Shown: positions 31,401-43,391, counted from the first letter of the stretch. The stretch is DNA of 64,000 bases from Mikania micrantha (GCA_009363875.1 CM018688.1:59063001-59127000), one strand, 5' to 3'. A program made the numbers and translations. The notes: generated from the letters alone by a model not told the origin.

Positions 31401-31452
31401 GGAAATTCTAGGCTTCGCCATGTAAACACATGGTCCCTCCGCCTAAAATTCC
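31401..31452 (+). other. Tat 3'-region hairpin H2 (element B)
   Basis: Outer stem GGAAATTCTAGG/CCTAAAATTCC with one mismatch and one bulge, internal loop CTTCG/TCCCTCCG, inner stem CCATGT/ACATGG, loop AAAC. Confidence 0.7.
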
Positions 31453-31545
31453 ATAAATTGTCTGCCCATATATAGGGACTTAACATCAGAATATTGTCTA
31501 AAAACAACTACATGTCATCATAAAAAAACCACAAACATAATGGGC

Positions 31546-33023
31546 TCAGAACTTGTCAATTCTATCTTCATCGCCCATCACCGCACCATCTTCACCTCCA
31601 CCAGCTCCGATATCCTCACCTCCTGCCACTTTGCTGATCTCCACCACACTAGTTGTCTTCGCCGCAGCATCCGAAGTCTCCGCCATATCCCCGCTCAACT
31701 TAGTCCCCTCGATGATCTCTTTCACTTTCAGCTTGTGGGCGGCATCGTTATCCTTGACCTGCTTCTTGAACATTAAGGCTTCCTTCTCGAAATGACCAGC
31801 CTTGGTGAAAGCTATTTTCTTTTGATCTTCGAGATCTTCAATATGCTTCTCGTAGGCCTCTTTGTCACTGGATATTTTCGAGATAACCTATACAATAAAG
31901 ATAATATGAGGATATAGTTATTCGAGAATTAAGATAATATAAAGGTCTACCTTGTGGAGAAGATCGACAGCAGGGAAATCAGGGATATCATCCACATTGA
32001 CGACATCAGTACCCTTGCGCTTCTTTGATGTCTTGGTAGAACGAGTATGCATGATCCTCTCTTTGGGGGCAACAGGACTGATTTTCTCTTTTTTGACGGT
32101 CAAAAAGTCAGTGAGGTCCTCAAGATCAAAAGCCGATTCTAAATAAATAAATAAACGAAAATATAAAAACATTGAAGACTAATCAAAACCTAAAAACTGA
32201 AATAGGGATACCAGATGTCATTTGGGCTTGCGATTGCTGTGAAGAAGCACTATGAGATGGAGAAGAAATAGGAATATCTTCTTTGGATGTTGCCACAAAC
32301 CTGCGTTCTCTCTTTCCAATCGTCAATAAAGAGTGAATTCTTTGTTTAGTATCCTGGTTTTCAGCAATGAGTGATTCGAATTTCGGTGTGGAAACATAAC
32401 AACAAATAAAAATTAGTTGGTAAAAATTCAAGCAATAATAATAGAAAACGAAAAATCCTACCCTTTAACAACCAACTAACTGGAAGAGAAATTCCCCCAA
32501 GGATAGAACTCCTTTTCACAAAGAAGAATTTGTCTCTCCCTTCGTCCTCATTCATGGTAATTCCATGGACTAAGATAGAGGCAGCAGTTCGCCTTTGGAG
32601 CAAAAAGCGAGAGTACCCGTGAGTACGGAGCTGATAGGATGAAGAAATTTCGGCGACACCGATTTTGAGACCGTATTTATGGTTCAGTCTGTGTAAGGTA
32701 ACAAGCAACCGCCAACCCATTGGCATAAGTTGCAGATGACAGAGGCGGGTGATTCGGAAAAACTCGGAAATTAAAGTGGGAAAAGGGTAAGAGAAACCTA
32801 ACGAAAAGGGGTACTCTGTGAAGCAAACCCACTTAGTCGAACTGTGATCAACTTTTAAAGCGGGATCATATCTGCGAAAAATGGTCTCATCAGGAAATGC
32901 TTGAGAGAGTTGCATAGCTTCGATATGATCGTCATCGAAAGTGCATGCGTTTTGATCAGTATAAGGAAGAATATTCTGATCAAAGAAATCACTAGCTTCG
33001 GAAGATGAAGAAGAATGGGACAT
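31546..33023 (-). CDS. Antisense spliced gene of element B (Tat aORF)
   Basis: A minus-strand gene in four predicted exons: 33023-32462, about 32388-32212, 32138-31951 and 31887-31546. Donor and acceptor sites are G|GTAGGA, CTG|GTATCC...ATTTAG|A and AAG|GTAGAC...TATAG|G. The first acceptor (intact TTTTTAG in D) is changed in B to a sequence without AG. Exon 1 opens with MSHSSSSS at 33023 and resembles the 'putative gypsy-type transposon' domain (LMPMGWRLLVTLHRLNHKYG; DEGRDKFFFVKRSS), a known antisense ORF of Tat elements. Later exons are basic (TRSTKTSKKRKG) and helical. The product's function is unknown; a nuclear regulator is conceivable. Exons and introns are my prediction, supported by conservation in three copies. 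Confidence 0.65.
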
Positions 33024-33270
33024 TTTTACCAAATTAAAACGTAGAAAAACAGAGGTTGAAGAAGAAAACTTACCGGAAGGGACGATCGAAGAAGATAAGT
33101 GATTGAAAAGGAAAGACGCGTGATCATTATATGCAGTATTCTGACACAGAATCAGTAACTGCTATCCTCATCTAACCGTCCGTTTAAATCCGTGAAACCG
33201 TCGATTTGAAATTCAAAATTCAAATTTTAAATTTTTATCTTTTAGTTTTACAGTTGTAAACCCCAACTGT

Positions 33271-33285
33271 AAAATTGGGGGCAAT
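33271..33285 (+). other. Polypurine tract of element B
   Basis: AAAATTGGGGGCAAT directly before the 3' LTR; D has the same tract at 60793-60808. Confidence 0.8.
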
Positions 33286-33998
33286 TGTTAGGCGCAAAAT
33301 ATTCTCACTCAGGATATTTCAGGATCCGGGATATTTCGAGATCAGGGATATTTTAAGGATATGTATGTTACTAACAATTGTTTCTGTTACTTGACGATTA
33401 TTGCGAGATTTCAGGAATTGACACGTTGCTTCATAGCTGGTCCTGATATTACGGAAACGTGCAACAAATACTTCAATTCAAACATGGAATCCGAGTGAGA
33501 TTTGCGTATTCAACTAGAATCAGTCTCCCACGATTGGAAAGTGCCGGGATAATCGGAATTACCTTTTGAACGTTGTCAAACGTCCTTTTTTAGATTATAT
33601 GTATAAATACCAAGGCTGTTGATCGATATAGGACACAAGTTACTCAGAAAACACACACGATATTCACTGAAGCTCATTTGGCTGTTTCGAATCGATCGAC
33701 TTGCGCTCTTTGTTTGTATTGAATTATTGGTTTGTTGATAATAAACTAGGCAGAGTGACATTTTTCACCTCCTGAGGTTTTTATGCCGGCAATCCTAAGG
33801 GATTAAGGGATTTTCCTCGTAAAAATCTCGTGTGTATTGCTATTTTTCTGTTTTATATACTGAAATATCCTTAGGGATCCTCAGGGATATTCCGATCACA
33901 GATTTGATATCCTGAAGATAAATGATTACACAACACAATACCCCATTTTCTAAATCGGTTTTGCTAAAAGTTAAGCTTGTTAATTTTTACCCGAAACA
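33286..33998 (+). repeat. 3' LTR of element B
   Basis: It is 713 bp, the same length as the 5' LTR, with roughly 25 substitutions. TATA candidate at 33602-33609, conserved block at about 33753-33833. Followed by the CAAGA target duplication. Confidence 0.92.
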
Positions 33999-34003
33999 CA
34001 AGA

Positions 34004-34495
34004 AAGATTGACGCCATTGTTTTGAACAAGTCTCCCACGTTTGGAAAGTGCCGAAATACTCGCAAATGCCTTGTGAACGTTGTTGACCGTTTGTTTATAA
34101 TTTCATTGTATATAAACCGAGGCAATTGATCGATATAGGACACATGATACACACTCATATTCACAGAAGCTCAATTATATACTTAGCATCGATCAACTTG
34201 TGCTCATCTGTTGTATTGTATTCATTGATTTATTAATTAAACTAGACAGAGTGACCATTGTCACCTCTCGAGGTTTTTATGCCGGCAATCTTAAGGGATT
34301 AAGGGTTTTTACTCGTATAAATCTCGTGTGTCCTGCTATTTTTCTGTTTCATATACTGAAATATCCCCAAGGATATTCAGGGATATTTTGATCACAGATT
34401 TGATATATTCAACATATTTTCTTGTAAAACACAATAACCCACTTTTCTAATTCGGTTTTGCTAAAAGTTAAGCTTATTAATTTTTACCCGAAAAA
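34004..34495 (+). repeat. 5' LTR of element D, second part
   Basis: Resumes the D LTR after B (AGATTGACGCCATT, matching 61021 in the 3' LTR). TATA candidate TATATAAA at 34109-34116. It ends ACCCGAAAAA where the 3' LTR has ACCCGAAACA. The primer site TGGCGCTCACCGTGG follows at 34499. Confidence 0.88.
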
Positions 34496-34580
34496 ATTTG
34501 GCGCTCACCGTGGGGCAAACTTGTGTTTTTTATACCAAAAACTTTGTTTAAAGGCATTTTCTAAAAGAATATAGTGAAAA

Positions 34581-35561
34581 ATGACTTCACAACCGAGATC
34601 AACTTCTTCATTACCTGTTGTTTCAGCTACTACTACTAATGTACCCTCGCAGATTCCTGTTTTCACAAAGAAGCCCGAGAATTCCTGAAAGAAGACTACC
34701 TTTGGGCCAAAAGTGTTCCTTCGACAAGAATGACTACTTCTGCTCCTGTACTTATTTCTAACAATGACATTATGAGTATGTTTCAATAGGTACAACAACA
34801 AATGATGGACCAACAACGGATGAATCAAAAACTTCTCATGGAAGTGGAAAGCTTAAAGGCTGATAAGAAAAAACAAATAGAAGTTACTACACCAATAGCT
34901 CCAAGGATCTATGATTTTGGAACATCAGGGATGTCTAGGAACCGGAGATTTTATCCATATGCAAACAAGCATCGGAACTTCATCAGGATCCCAAGATCTA
35001 GGGATATCTCCTGATAATCTACTGATCCCTAGAACATCATTTCCCACGCCCATTACTGGTAACACTTACAATTATTCTCCGATTGACGCTACTAACTTTG
35101 GTTATTCACAGGAAAAAGGAATATCCCCTCAAGTGGCTAAGGAAATTCAAAAACTTCGGGATATGATATCAAGCTTTCCAGGAATAGTTAAGCCTATCCC
35201 GGAAGTTCCAGCAATCACTCATAGGATATCCAGATTTGCTCCACCTATATGTGCCGCCGAGATCCCAAAGAGATTCCAGACTCCCACCATGAAGTTTCAT
35301 GATGGGACACAGACCCAGAAAAGCACGTGGCACAATATAGGGAAAGAATAGAAACTAATCCTATTCCTCCACATCTCAAAGAAGCTTGCTTATGCAAGGG
35401 ATTCGGTTCAACATTGATAGGAGCATCCTTGAAATGGCTACTTAATGTTCCTCCTTATTTGATTACATCATTTGCTCATTTGATTAACTTATTTAATAGT
35501 CAATTTTCATGCAGCAGGACATTCGAAAGGCTAACCAGTTATCTCTACAGGATAACACAGA
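34581..35561 (+). pseudogene. Gag of element D, first copy (broken)
   Basis: Starts MTSQPRSTSS at ATG 34581, stops at TGA near 34688, and continues in changing frames: the glutamine/methionine-rich helix (MMDQQRMNQKLLMEVESLK, 34802), the linker, then the Gag core (ISRFAPPICAAEIPKRFQ; GFGSTLIGASLKWL; FNSQFSCSRTFERLTSYLYR). Homology stops abruptly after TACAGGATAACACAG near 35561, where an unrelated segment begins. The core is repeated after that segment. Confidence 0.75.
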
Positions 35562-36212
35562 TATTGAAACACAAAAACCTAGAGGAGTAGCTCTTTTACC
35601 AGGAACAAGGCTTTTGACACTTAGTCAAAGCTTTGGTTTAAGCTCCCTCTGAAGTTTTGGACTTCACTAAGTTATTTTTGTTGTTTAGTTTTCAGCTAGA
35701 GAAAGGGGGAAAAGCGGAGTAGCAACACAAGGAATTTTCTGGAAAAGTAATTCAATTTATTCGGGGAATGTTGGGGTATAAATAGCCCCAACATTTAATG
35801 TTACAGGACAGGATATAAAAAGACAAATAGCTGACACTGTTACAGACACTGAATCATCATAATATTACAAATACAAAGTCAACAAATGAAAAAAGAATCT
35901 TCAAAGAGCTTGAAGTCTTCCGAGGTTGAGATAGATGTACTGATGTTCAAGAGTTATTCTTTCGGAAGAAGTTCATCGGAAGCTGATTAGAAATCAGTTA
36001 TTCTTTCAGAAGTTATTCACTGGAAGCTGATCAGTTATTCTTTCGGAATTTGTTCATCGGAAGCTTATATAGAGATAGTCTTCCGAAGCAGTGGTTGTCT
36101 TTCGAAGCTATTGTCTTCCGATGTACAGATTATCTTACAAAGCAATGGTTATCTTCCCAAGCAATTGTCTTCCAAAAGATATTCATTGGAAGCTGATTAT
36201 ACAATCAGTTAC
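35562..36212. other. Unrelated ~650-base insert within gag of element D
   Basis: It has no similarity to Tat gag. It contains a purine tract (GAGAAAGGGGGAAAAGCGG, about 35698), a perfect palindromic TATA segment (35770-35792) and, from about 35960, four or more irregular repeats of a TTATTCTTTCGGAA...GTTCATCGGAAGC unit with scattered CTTCCGA motifs. TATA and repeated motifs suggest an LTR or promoter fragment, but I find no TG...CA boundaries or target duplication. Confidence 0.5.
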
Positions 36213-37494
36213 TGGATAAGGAAATACATAAACTAAGTGATATGATCTCAAGTGTCCCGGGAGTGGTGAAACCTATTCCTGAAGTTCCTGCGACTACCCA
36301 CAAGATCTCTAGGTTTGCTCCACCAATATGTGATGCTGAGATCTCGAAGAGATTCCAAAATCCAACCATAAAGTTATATGATGGAACCACAGACCCTGAA
36401 GAACATGTGGAACAAAATGGGGAAAGAATGGATATTAACCCTATACCACCACATTTGAAGGAAGCATGCTTATGCAAAGGATTCGGTTCTACATTGACAG
36501 GGGCAACCCTTAAATGGCTACTTAATGTTCTTCCATATTCAATTACAACATTCGCTCATTTGATTAACTTGTTTGACAATCAGTTTTCTTGTAGCAGGAC
36601 ATTTGAGAGGCTAACTAGTGATCTTTACAGGATAACCCAGAGACCCGATGAATCCCTTAGGAGCTATGTCAACAAGTTTGGCAAAAATCCCTGGATATCA
36701 CTACGGCTGTTCAAGCATTTAAGATGGGGTTACAAAGAAACTCACCATTTTATGATGACTTGGTTATGAATCCTTGCAGGAACATGGATGAAGTCCGGAA
36801 CCGTGCATTGAGATTCGTCAGACTGGAAGATGATAAAGAAATCCAGAAGAGGATCACTACAACACCTCCCAATGATCAAGGCAAAAGAAAGCTAGATTCA
36901 CCTACCAACAAATCGTACAAGTCCAAACCATACTACAAGGCAGATAACCACAAGATCAATTCTGTGGATGAAGATGAGGATGACGAAGAATATCCCAGGA
37001 TATCTGACTATTGTTTTTCTGTTGATATTCCTGAATTAATGTATGTTATGCAGGACTTAGGTGAAAAAGCCAGATGGCCACCAAAGGAAAAGAAATTCGC
37101 AACGAGAGATAAATCCAAGTGGTGTGCCTTTCATGAGGACTTCGGCCATATAACCGATGATTGCATTGCACTAAGGAAGGAAATCAGCTACCTACTAAGC
37201 AAAGGGCATCTTAAAGAACTGTTGGGAAAGAAGAAAGAAAGAAGACAAGATCCCAACGGATTCCCAAAAAGAGTTGCATCCCCACCAAAGGATGCAAAGG
37301 TAATAAATTTTAATTCTGGTGGTTCTGATATATGTGATACTTCTTATTCTGCAGCTAGGAAACATGCCAAAGAAGCCAAAGAAGCCAAGATGGAGAATGG
37401 AGAAAGATCCACAAGGACATCCACACTTACCACAAGACACAGTGGTATCCTTCGAGGAACAAGACCGCGAGAATATCCTGGATCCCCATCATGA
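36213..37494 (+). pseudogene. Gag of element D, second copy to C-terminus
   Basis: Begins again at KEIHKLSDMISS, repeats the Gag core (ISRFAPPICDAEISKRFQNP; GFGSTLTGATLKWL), and continues past the point where copy one stopped (LRSYVNKFG, one frameshift near 36690). It then gives the full C-terminal part: YCFSVDIPELMYVMQDLGEK, KWCAFHEDFGHITDDC (a Tat-type single zinc knuckle, CX2H...HX4C-like) and a basic tail. The two copies of the core differ at many positions, so this is not a recent simple duplication. Confidence 0.8.
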
Positions 37495-37933
37495 TGGGTT
37501 AGTCATTACATTATATGTTGCTAACCACTATGTTCGCAGGATACTTATAGATGGAGGAAGCTCGGTCAACATCATCCAATTGGAAACACTCAAGAGGATG
37601 AATATCCCTAAATCAGAGATAACAACCAAATCTCTAATCCTGGTTGGATTCAGTGGTGAAGCGAAAGCCAATGTGGGAGAAATCAAATTGCCAGTATACA
37701 TCGAGGGGGTAAACTCTATGCAAAGTTTCTGTATTATAGGTTCCCTATCTTGTTATAATGTTATACTAGGTAGACCTTGGATACATGATATGAAATATGT
37801 CCCTTCGACCTATCATCAGTGCATTAAGCTACCTACGCCTTGGGGAGTGGTGAAGATCAACAGTGATCAACAAGAAGCCAAGGAGTGCTATTCGTCTTCG
37901 ATGAAAGCAACAACTAGACCTTCGTCAGCATAG
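37319..37933 (+). pseudogene. Protease region of element D
   Basis: Overlaps the end of gag in another frame. The central segment has the retropepsin signature LIDGGSSVNII (DGGS in place of DTGA, usual for Tat), then LVGFSGEAKANVGEIKLPVY and a C-terminal NVILGRPWIH, the conserved ILG motif. It ends in TAG at 37931-37933 shortly before the RT region. The same region is deleted from B. The catalytic aspartate is present, but the surrounding polyprotein is broken. Confidence 0.8.
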
Positions 37934-37969
37934 CAACCAAAGTGCGAACTTGGGGATACTCAGGAATAT

Positions 37970-40003
37970 AGGGAGAAGGAACTAAAGGAAGTACTCCTAA
38001 ACCCTGACAATCCTGAGATTGAAGTCCTTATAGGAACAGAAATCCCCAGGGATATTGAAGAAAAACTTATTTCTTTCCTGAAATCAAGAGTTTCCTCATT
38101 CGCGTGGAAACATGAGGATATGACAGGAATATCCTTAGACGTGATTACACATAAGTTAGGAATAGATAGGAACATAAAACCTGTCCACCAAAAAAGAAGG
38201 AAATTTGCACCTGAAAGAAATCTAATCATTCGAGAGGAAGTAGAGAAGCTCCTCAAAGCAAAAATGATTAGAGAAGTGAAATTTCCAAGGTGGCTAGCCA
38301 ATGTAGTCGTGGTTCTAAAGAAAAATGGAAAGTGGAAAGTTTGTGTAGATTACACAGATCTTAACAAAGTCTGTCCTAAGGACCCCTTTCCATTACCACA
38401 TATAGACTCCATGGTAGATGCAACAGCAGGACATGAAATGTTAACTTTCATGGATGCATCGGCAGGCTTTCATCAAATTCAAATGGAACCCTCGGACCAA
38501 GAAGATACAACCTTCATGACGCCAACAGGGATATATTGCTATGTGGCAATGCCATTTGGCCTGAAGAATGCTGGAGCTACATACCAAAGAATCGTCAACA
38601 TGATGTTCAAAGAGAAACTGGGGGACACTATGGAGGTATACATTGATGATATGCTGGTTAAATAAAAAATAACTGAAAATCACCTTCAGGATCTTTAGAA
38701 ATCCTTTGATATCCTAGACCATTACAATATGAAGCTCAATCCATCCAAGTGTCATTTTGGGGTAAAATCGGGAAAGTTCTTGGGATATATGTTCACCAAG
38801 AGACGAATAGAGGCCAGCCCTGAACAAATTCAAGATATCATAAATTTCAAATCCCCAAAGAACATTAAAGAAGTGCAGAGATTGACAGGAAGGATAGCTG
38901 CACTCAACAGGTTCATCTCGAGGTCTTCTGAAAAATATAAAGGATTCTATGATATCCTTAAAAAGATTAAGAAGTTCCAATGGGATGAAGAGCATGAGAA
39001 GGTGCTTCAGGATCTGAAAGAATACTTATCCTCACTGCCCTTGCTCATGAGACCAGTAGATGGTGAACCATTATCATTGTACTTAGCAGTATCCCGAACT
39101 ACGGTAAGTGTCGTGTTAGTTAAGGATCATCAGGGATCACAACATCATGTATACTATGTAAGCAAGAGCATAGTAGATGCTGAAACAAGGTATTCCCACC
39201 TTGAAAAGCTAATTCTGGCTTTAATCAAGGCATCAACCAAGCTTAGGCATTACTTTGAGACACATAGAATACACATTAAGAAGAATTATCCTACTAAATC
39301 TGTGTTGAGAAAACCTGAGCTATCGGGAAGAATGGCAAAATGGTCAGTAAAACTCAGCGCTTTTGATTTAATATATGAACCAAGGACAGCAATTAAGTCA
39401 CAAGCACTAGCTGATTTTGTGGCTGATTTTAGTAATGATCTACAAACAGAAGTAGATTTAGAAATTAAGCTGTTGGATAAAGATACCAGTGAATGGTCTC
39501 TGTTCACAGATGGATCTTCGAATGTAAGAGGAACTAGACTAGGCATCATACTAAAATCGCCACAGGGGGACATAATACCCCAGTCGATTAGTTGTGAATT
39601 TCAAGCAACTAATAATGAAGCAGAATATGAAGCCTTAATAGCAGGACTTCAATTAGCTAGGAATATGAACATCAAAAATCTCCATGTACTTGTCGATTTC
39701 TTACTGATAGCCAATCAATTTAATGGCTCATACACAGCTAAAGGTAATAAATTGGCAAAATATTTAGAGATTGTCAAGGATATAGCAGGATATTTTTATA
39801 CATTTGATATCACTCAAGTGCCAAGGGAAGAGAATGCTGAAGCAGATGCACTAGCAAATTTGGCCTCATCCCTAAGAATTCCTGAAGATATCAATATTCC
39901 TATCCTACATATCAGATTGTCGAACCTAATGATATTAAAGTTCATCATTCAGAAACACATGACATATCCTGGAGTATCCCTATTAAGAATTACCTTCAAA
40001 TAG
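37970..40003 (+). pseudogene. RT and two RNase H domains of element D
   Basis: The RT has KFPRWLANVVVVLKKNGKWK, MPFGLKNAGATYQRIV and catalytic VYIDDMLVK, then TAA at 38663-38665. A second frame from 38729 resumes with the thumb, the ordinary RNase H (SLYLAVSRTTVSVVLVKDH) and an archaeal-type RNase H (WSLFTDGSSNVRGTRLGI; NNEAEYEALIAGLQLARNM; VPREENAEADALANLASS). It ends by frameshift about 40003. The TDGSS...E...D...DAL residues of the second RNase H look complete. The dual RNase H is diagnostic of Tat. Confidence 0.85.
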
Positions 40004-40065
40004 GAAAAATACCTTATGAAGAAACAAATCCTAGAGTTTTAAAGCTAAAGTATCTAGATACACAA

Positions 40066-41294
40066 TCATACGGGATATCTTATATAGAAAATCAGTAGCA
40101 AGCCCATACCTAAGGTGTTTAGAGGAACCTGAAAGTTTGGAAGTAATGAAAGATATCCATGAAGGAGAGTGTGGAAATCACACTTGAGGTAGAGCATTAT
40201 TCTCAAAGATCCTGAGAACAGGATACTTTTGGCCAACCATGAGAAGAGACGCAATGTCTTATTCCCAGAAATGTGATGCTTGCCAAAGACATAGCAATAT
40301 TCTTCATCAACCAGCAGAACCTTTATATCCAATAGTTTCATCATGGCCATTCATGAAGTGGGGAATGGATATAGTAGGAAAATTACCCAAAGCACCCGGT
40401 GGAAAGGTGTTCATGCTTGCTATGACAGATTACTTCTCAAAATGGATTGAGGCTGAAGCCTTTGTACAAGTTAGAGAAAAAGAAGTAGTCTCATTCATAA
40501 AGAGAAATATCCTGACTAGATTTGATATACCCGCAGAAATTACTTGTGATAATGGATCTCAGTTTATAGGCAAAAGGACTACAAACTTTTGTTAGAGCTG
40601 GGGCATAAAGATGATAACTTCTACACATGTCCATCCTCAAGCTAATGGTCAGGCATAATCCAGCAACAAGATCATCATCAATAACATTAAGAAAAAGTTG
40701 GGATCCAAGAAAGGAAAATGGGCTGCGGAACTTCCATTTGTCTTATGGGCAGATAGAACAACTACAAAAAATGCGACTGGTCAAACACCATTCTCGTTAG
40801 TGTATGGTTCTGAAGCCGTTCTCCCAACTGAAATGGTTATTACTACTGCAAGATCAACTCTACAAACCTTAGAATCCAATAATGAGATATTATCTGAAGA
40901 CTTGGATACTATTGATGAACTTAGGGATATTGCAAGAATAAGGATCGCAACATATCAACAAAAGATAGCCAAATCCTATAATAAGAATATTAGAATCCGT
41001 ATTGATGAACTTAGGGATATTGCAAGAATAAGGATGGAAACATATCAACAAAAGATAGCCAAATCCTATAATAAGAATATAAGAATCCGTAGGTTCCAAA
41101 TTGGAGATTTTGTTTTAAGAAAGGCATTCCAGAATACTACCAATCTAGCTGATGGAAAACTTGCTCCAAAATGGGAAGGACCTTATAGGATTGAGTCCGA
41201 AGCTGGAAAAGGGGCATATAAGTTATCCAATATGGAAGGAGAACCTCTTCCAAGATCATGGAATATTATTCACCTTAAGTTATATTTCGTCTAA
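40066..41294 (+). pseudogene. Integrase of element D with 30-residue internal duplication
   Basis: A zinc-binding start in broken frames (near 40160-40290, CDACQRHSN), the catalytic core (MDIVGKLPKAPGGKVFMLAM; ITCDNGSQFIG; HPQANGQA), a TAG at 40593 and another stop near 40655, then an open frame 40698-41294 with the C-terminal region. There a 90-base unit is repeated in tandem and in frame (40911-41000 and 41001-41090; IDELRDIARIR...NKNIRIR twice). B has one copy. It ends KLYFV, with no chromodomain. Confidence 0.8.
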
Positions 41295-41693
41295 AGTTTG
41301 TTGTTTCAAACTACAAAAGGTTGTTGCTTAAACTCTAAATTAATATTTTTAAATATTCTTATTCTTGCATATTCTTGTATATTCTTAATTATCTTGCCAC
41401 TAACTTATGCATCAGACGGACATCAGGATTCCTGATTACCACCTATGCAAAAATCTCTATGTTTTGTAGGTATAGCAGGAGAACAGATGAGACTTTATGT
41501 CTTAACCCATGTTCAGACCTGAAATCAGAACTTGATCAAGACCCCGCAGAGACTATATGTCTGGTTGCGAAAGTTTTGACCTGAAATCAAAACTATATAG
41601 AAGACCCTTGCAGAGACTTTACGTCAATCATGAAGATTTAGGGTTCATACCCTCGCCAGTTGCGCACGTTTATCCTGTTATAGTCTGAGATAA

Positions 41694-42062
41694 TGGGACC
41701 AGTACACGCATGAGTGGCTGACAATTTCATTATCAAGGGCTATAACTAAGGATCCTCCGAAATATTCCGGTATAGTTGGAGATTTTGGGACCAGTACACG
41801 CATGAGTGGTTGACAATTTCATTTTCAAAGACTGTTACCAGGGATCCTCCGAATTATAGAATTCATATGCTATACAACCGGGCCTTAGTCGCCAGAATTC
41901 CGGCCAAGTAGCCAGTATCCCGGCCTTAGTCGCCAGCATTCCGGCCTTAGTCGCAAGTATCTCTCGGTCTTGTCGCCGGTATTCCGGCCTTAGTCTCCAG
42001 TATTCCGGTCATAGTCGCCATTAATTTCGGCCTTAGTCGCCAGTTTAATCAGCCTTGTCGCC
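41694..42062 (+). repeat. Post-pol tandem repeats of element D
   Basis: Two ~110-base repeats (GGGACCAGTACACGCATGAG..., from 41694 and 41787) followed by nine or so 22-23-base GGCCTTAGTCGCCAGTAT-type units, more degenerate than in B. Confidence 0.85.
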
Positions 42063-43171
42063 ATTATCTTGGGCTTGCCCAAGTTTTCTTGTTTCTTTGT
42101 CTATGCAGGACTGACTTTCAAGGATACCTAGGAATATTGCAACACACTTGGGAATATCCAGGTTTGAAATTCTTTTGATGTTTTGGTAGGAATAAAGAAG
42201 ACTTCGAACTAAACATACTATCTCTGGAAATTGGTATTTGTCTCTTAACTCTTTTAATATACCACGACATTCTTTATTTCTAATTATTTCTATTAAGAAA
42301 TATATTCTCATGACTGATAGTATGCATTATACTTATTTCTATATGTCGTATATGCATTTCTAGTTAGGGGGCATGTTTGATTACCAATTGCTTCATGTGC
42401 TAAGGTAAATTTAAACAAATAATGACACAATATTAACATATATCTAAGTTATTTGCAAACTTAAATATAATTAAGACACTAGTCATATTAGGCTAAGTAT
42501 TTCTTAAACTATCATTAATCATTCCTAAGTATATCCGCTATAGATTAAACCTAAGAAGAAATATTCTAAAATTCTTCAATAGAAATAATGAGAATATTTG
42601 AACATTTTAGTGCGTATATGATTAATACATAGCCGAAATCTAATCTTTATGAAGGATATAAAAGGGTTTAATCTCTTAAACAAATATTCAAAATATCATC
42701 AAGAATATTTATGAATATTCGAAATTCATAACAATAATTATGAGTAAAGAACTTCTAATCAAATAACATCTACGAAAAATGAATAAAATATTAATTTACT
42801 TAATGTTATATTCAGATTGTTCACATGTATTAGTTCAACTAAAAAACCAAATCGAATTAAGCTAAGAAAAGATTAGGTTATTCTCGATTATTCCTAAGTA
42901 TGCCTGAGAAGATTTATACATAAATTTTCTAAGCAGATATATTTAACATATTATCAACTACCATTAATACATACCAAGTCAAACTATATAAAACATTAAC
43001 ATTCATAAGAATTGTTAAAGCAATTAATCCCTTATATAAATACCAAGTATCAAAGATAATCAAGGATATTTTGGAATATATAAGGATATTTCAAAGATTG
43101 AATAACCATACAAAACACTAAAATATTAACAAAATATTTACTGTCATATTCAAAGGCAGTTAAAATATTAA

Positions 43172-43216
43172 CATATCAGGCTTCGCCATGAAACCATGGT
43201 CCCTCCACCTGATATG
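43172..43216 (+). other. Tat 3'-region hairpin H3 (segment E)
   Basis: Perfect outer stem CATATCAGG/CCTGATATG, internal loop CTTCG/TCCCTCCA, inner stem CCATG/CATGG, loop AAAC. Confidence 0.75.
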
Positions 43217-43240
43217 CTGATATTGTCAAACACAAAATAA

Positions 43241-43286
43241 AAATCAAGGCTTCACCATGAACCCATGGTCCCTCCACCTTGAATTT
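43241..43286 (+). other. Tat 3'-region hairpin H4 (segment E)
   Basis: Outer stem AAATCAAGG/CCTTGAATTT with one bulge, internal loop CTTCA/TCCCTCCA, inner stem CCATG/CATGG, loop AACC. Confidence 0.7.
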
Positions 43287-43391
43287 CCAAAATATTGTTT
43301 GCCCCTATCTAAGGGACTTTCCTAAGAACCTATTGTTCAGAAGTTACATCATATTAAGAAAACCACAAACATTAAAAAGTAGGCTCAGACC

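Larger units (their letters stand above)
11483..33998 (+). mobile_element. Element B: Tat-lineage Ty3/gypsy retrotransposon, hosts A
   Basis: Flanked by CAAGA at 11478-11482 and 33999-34003, with two 713-bp LTRs (TGTTAGGCGC...CCGAAACA). With A removed it is about 9.7 kb. The order is primer site, gag, RT, RNase H, second RNase H, integrase, 22-23-base tandem repeats, two hairpins, antisense gene, polypurine tract. The protease region is deleted and pol is frameshifted, so it is defective. LTRs differ at roughly 25 positions (about 3-4%), older than A. Confidence 0.92.
42063..43390. other. AT-rich spacer, D/E junction
   Basis: No coding capacity is seen. It matches B after its repeats in general plan (a CAGGACTGACTTTCAAGG-like start, then AT-rich DNA). 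The boundary between D and the E segment must lie here or in 42300-43170 but is not marked by any clear LTR edge. It ends with hairpins H3 and H4. Confidence 0.5.
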
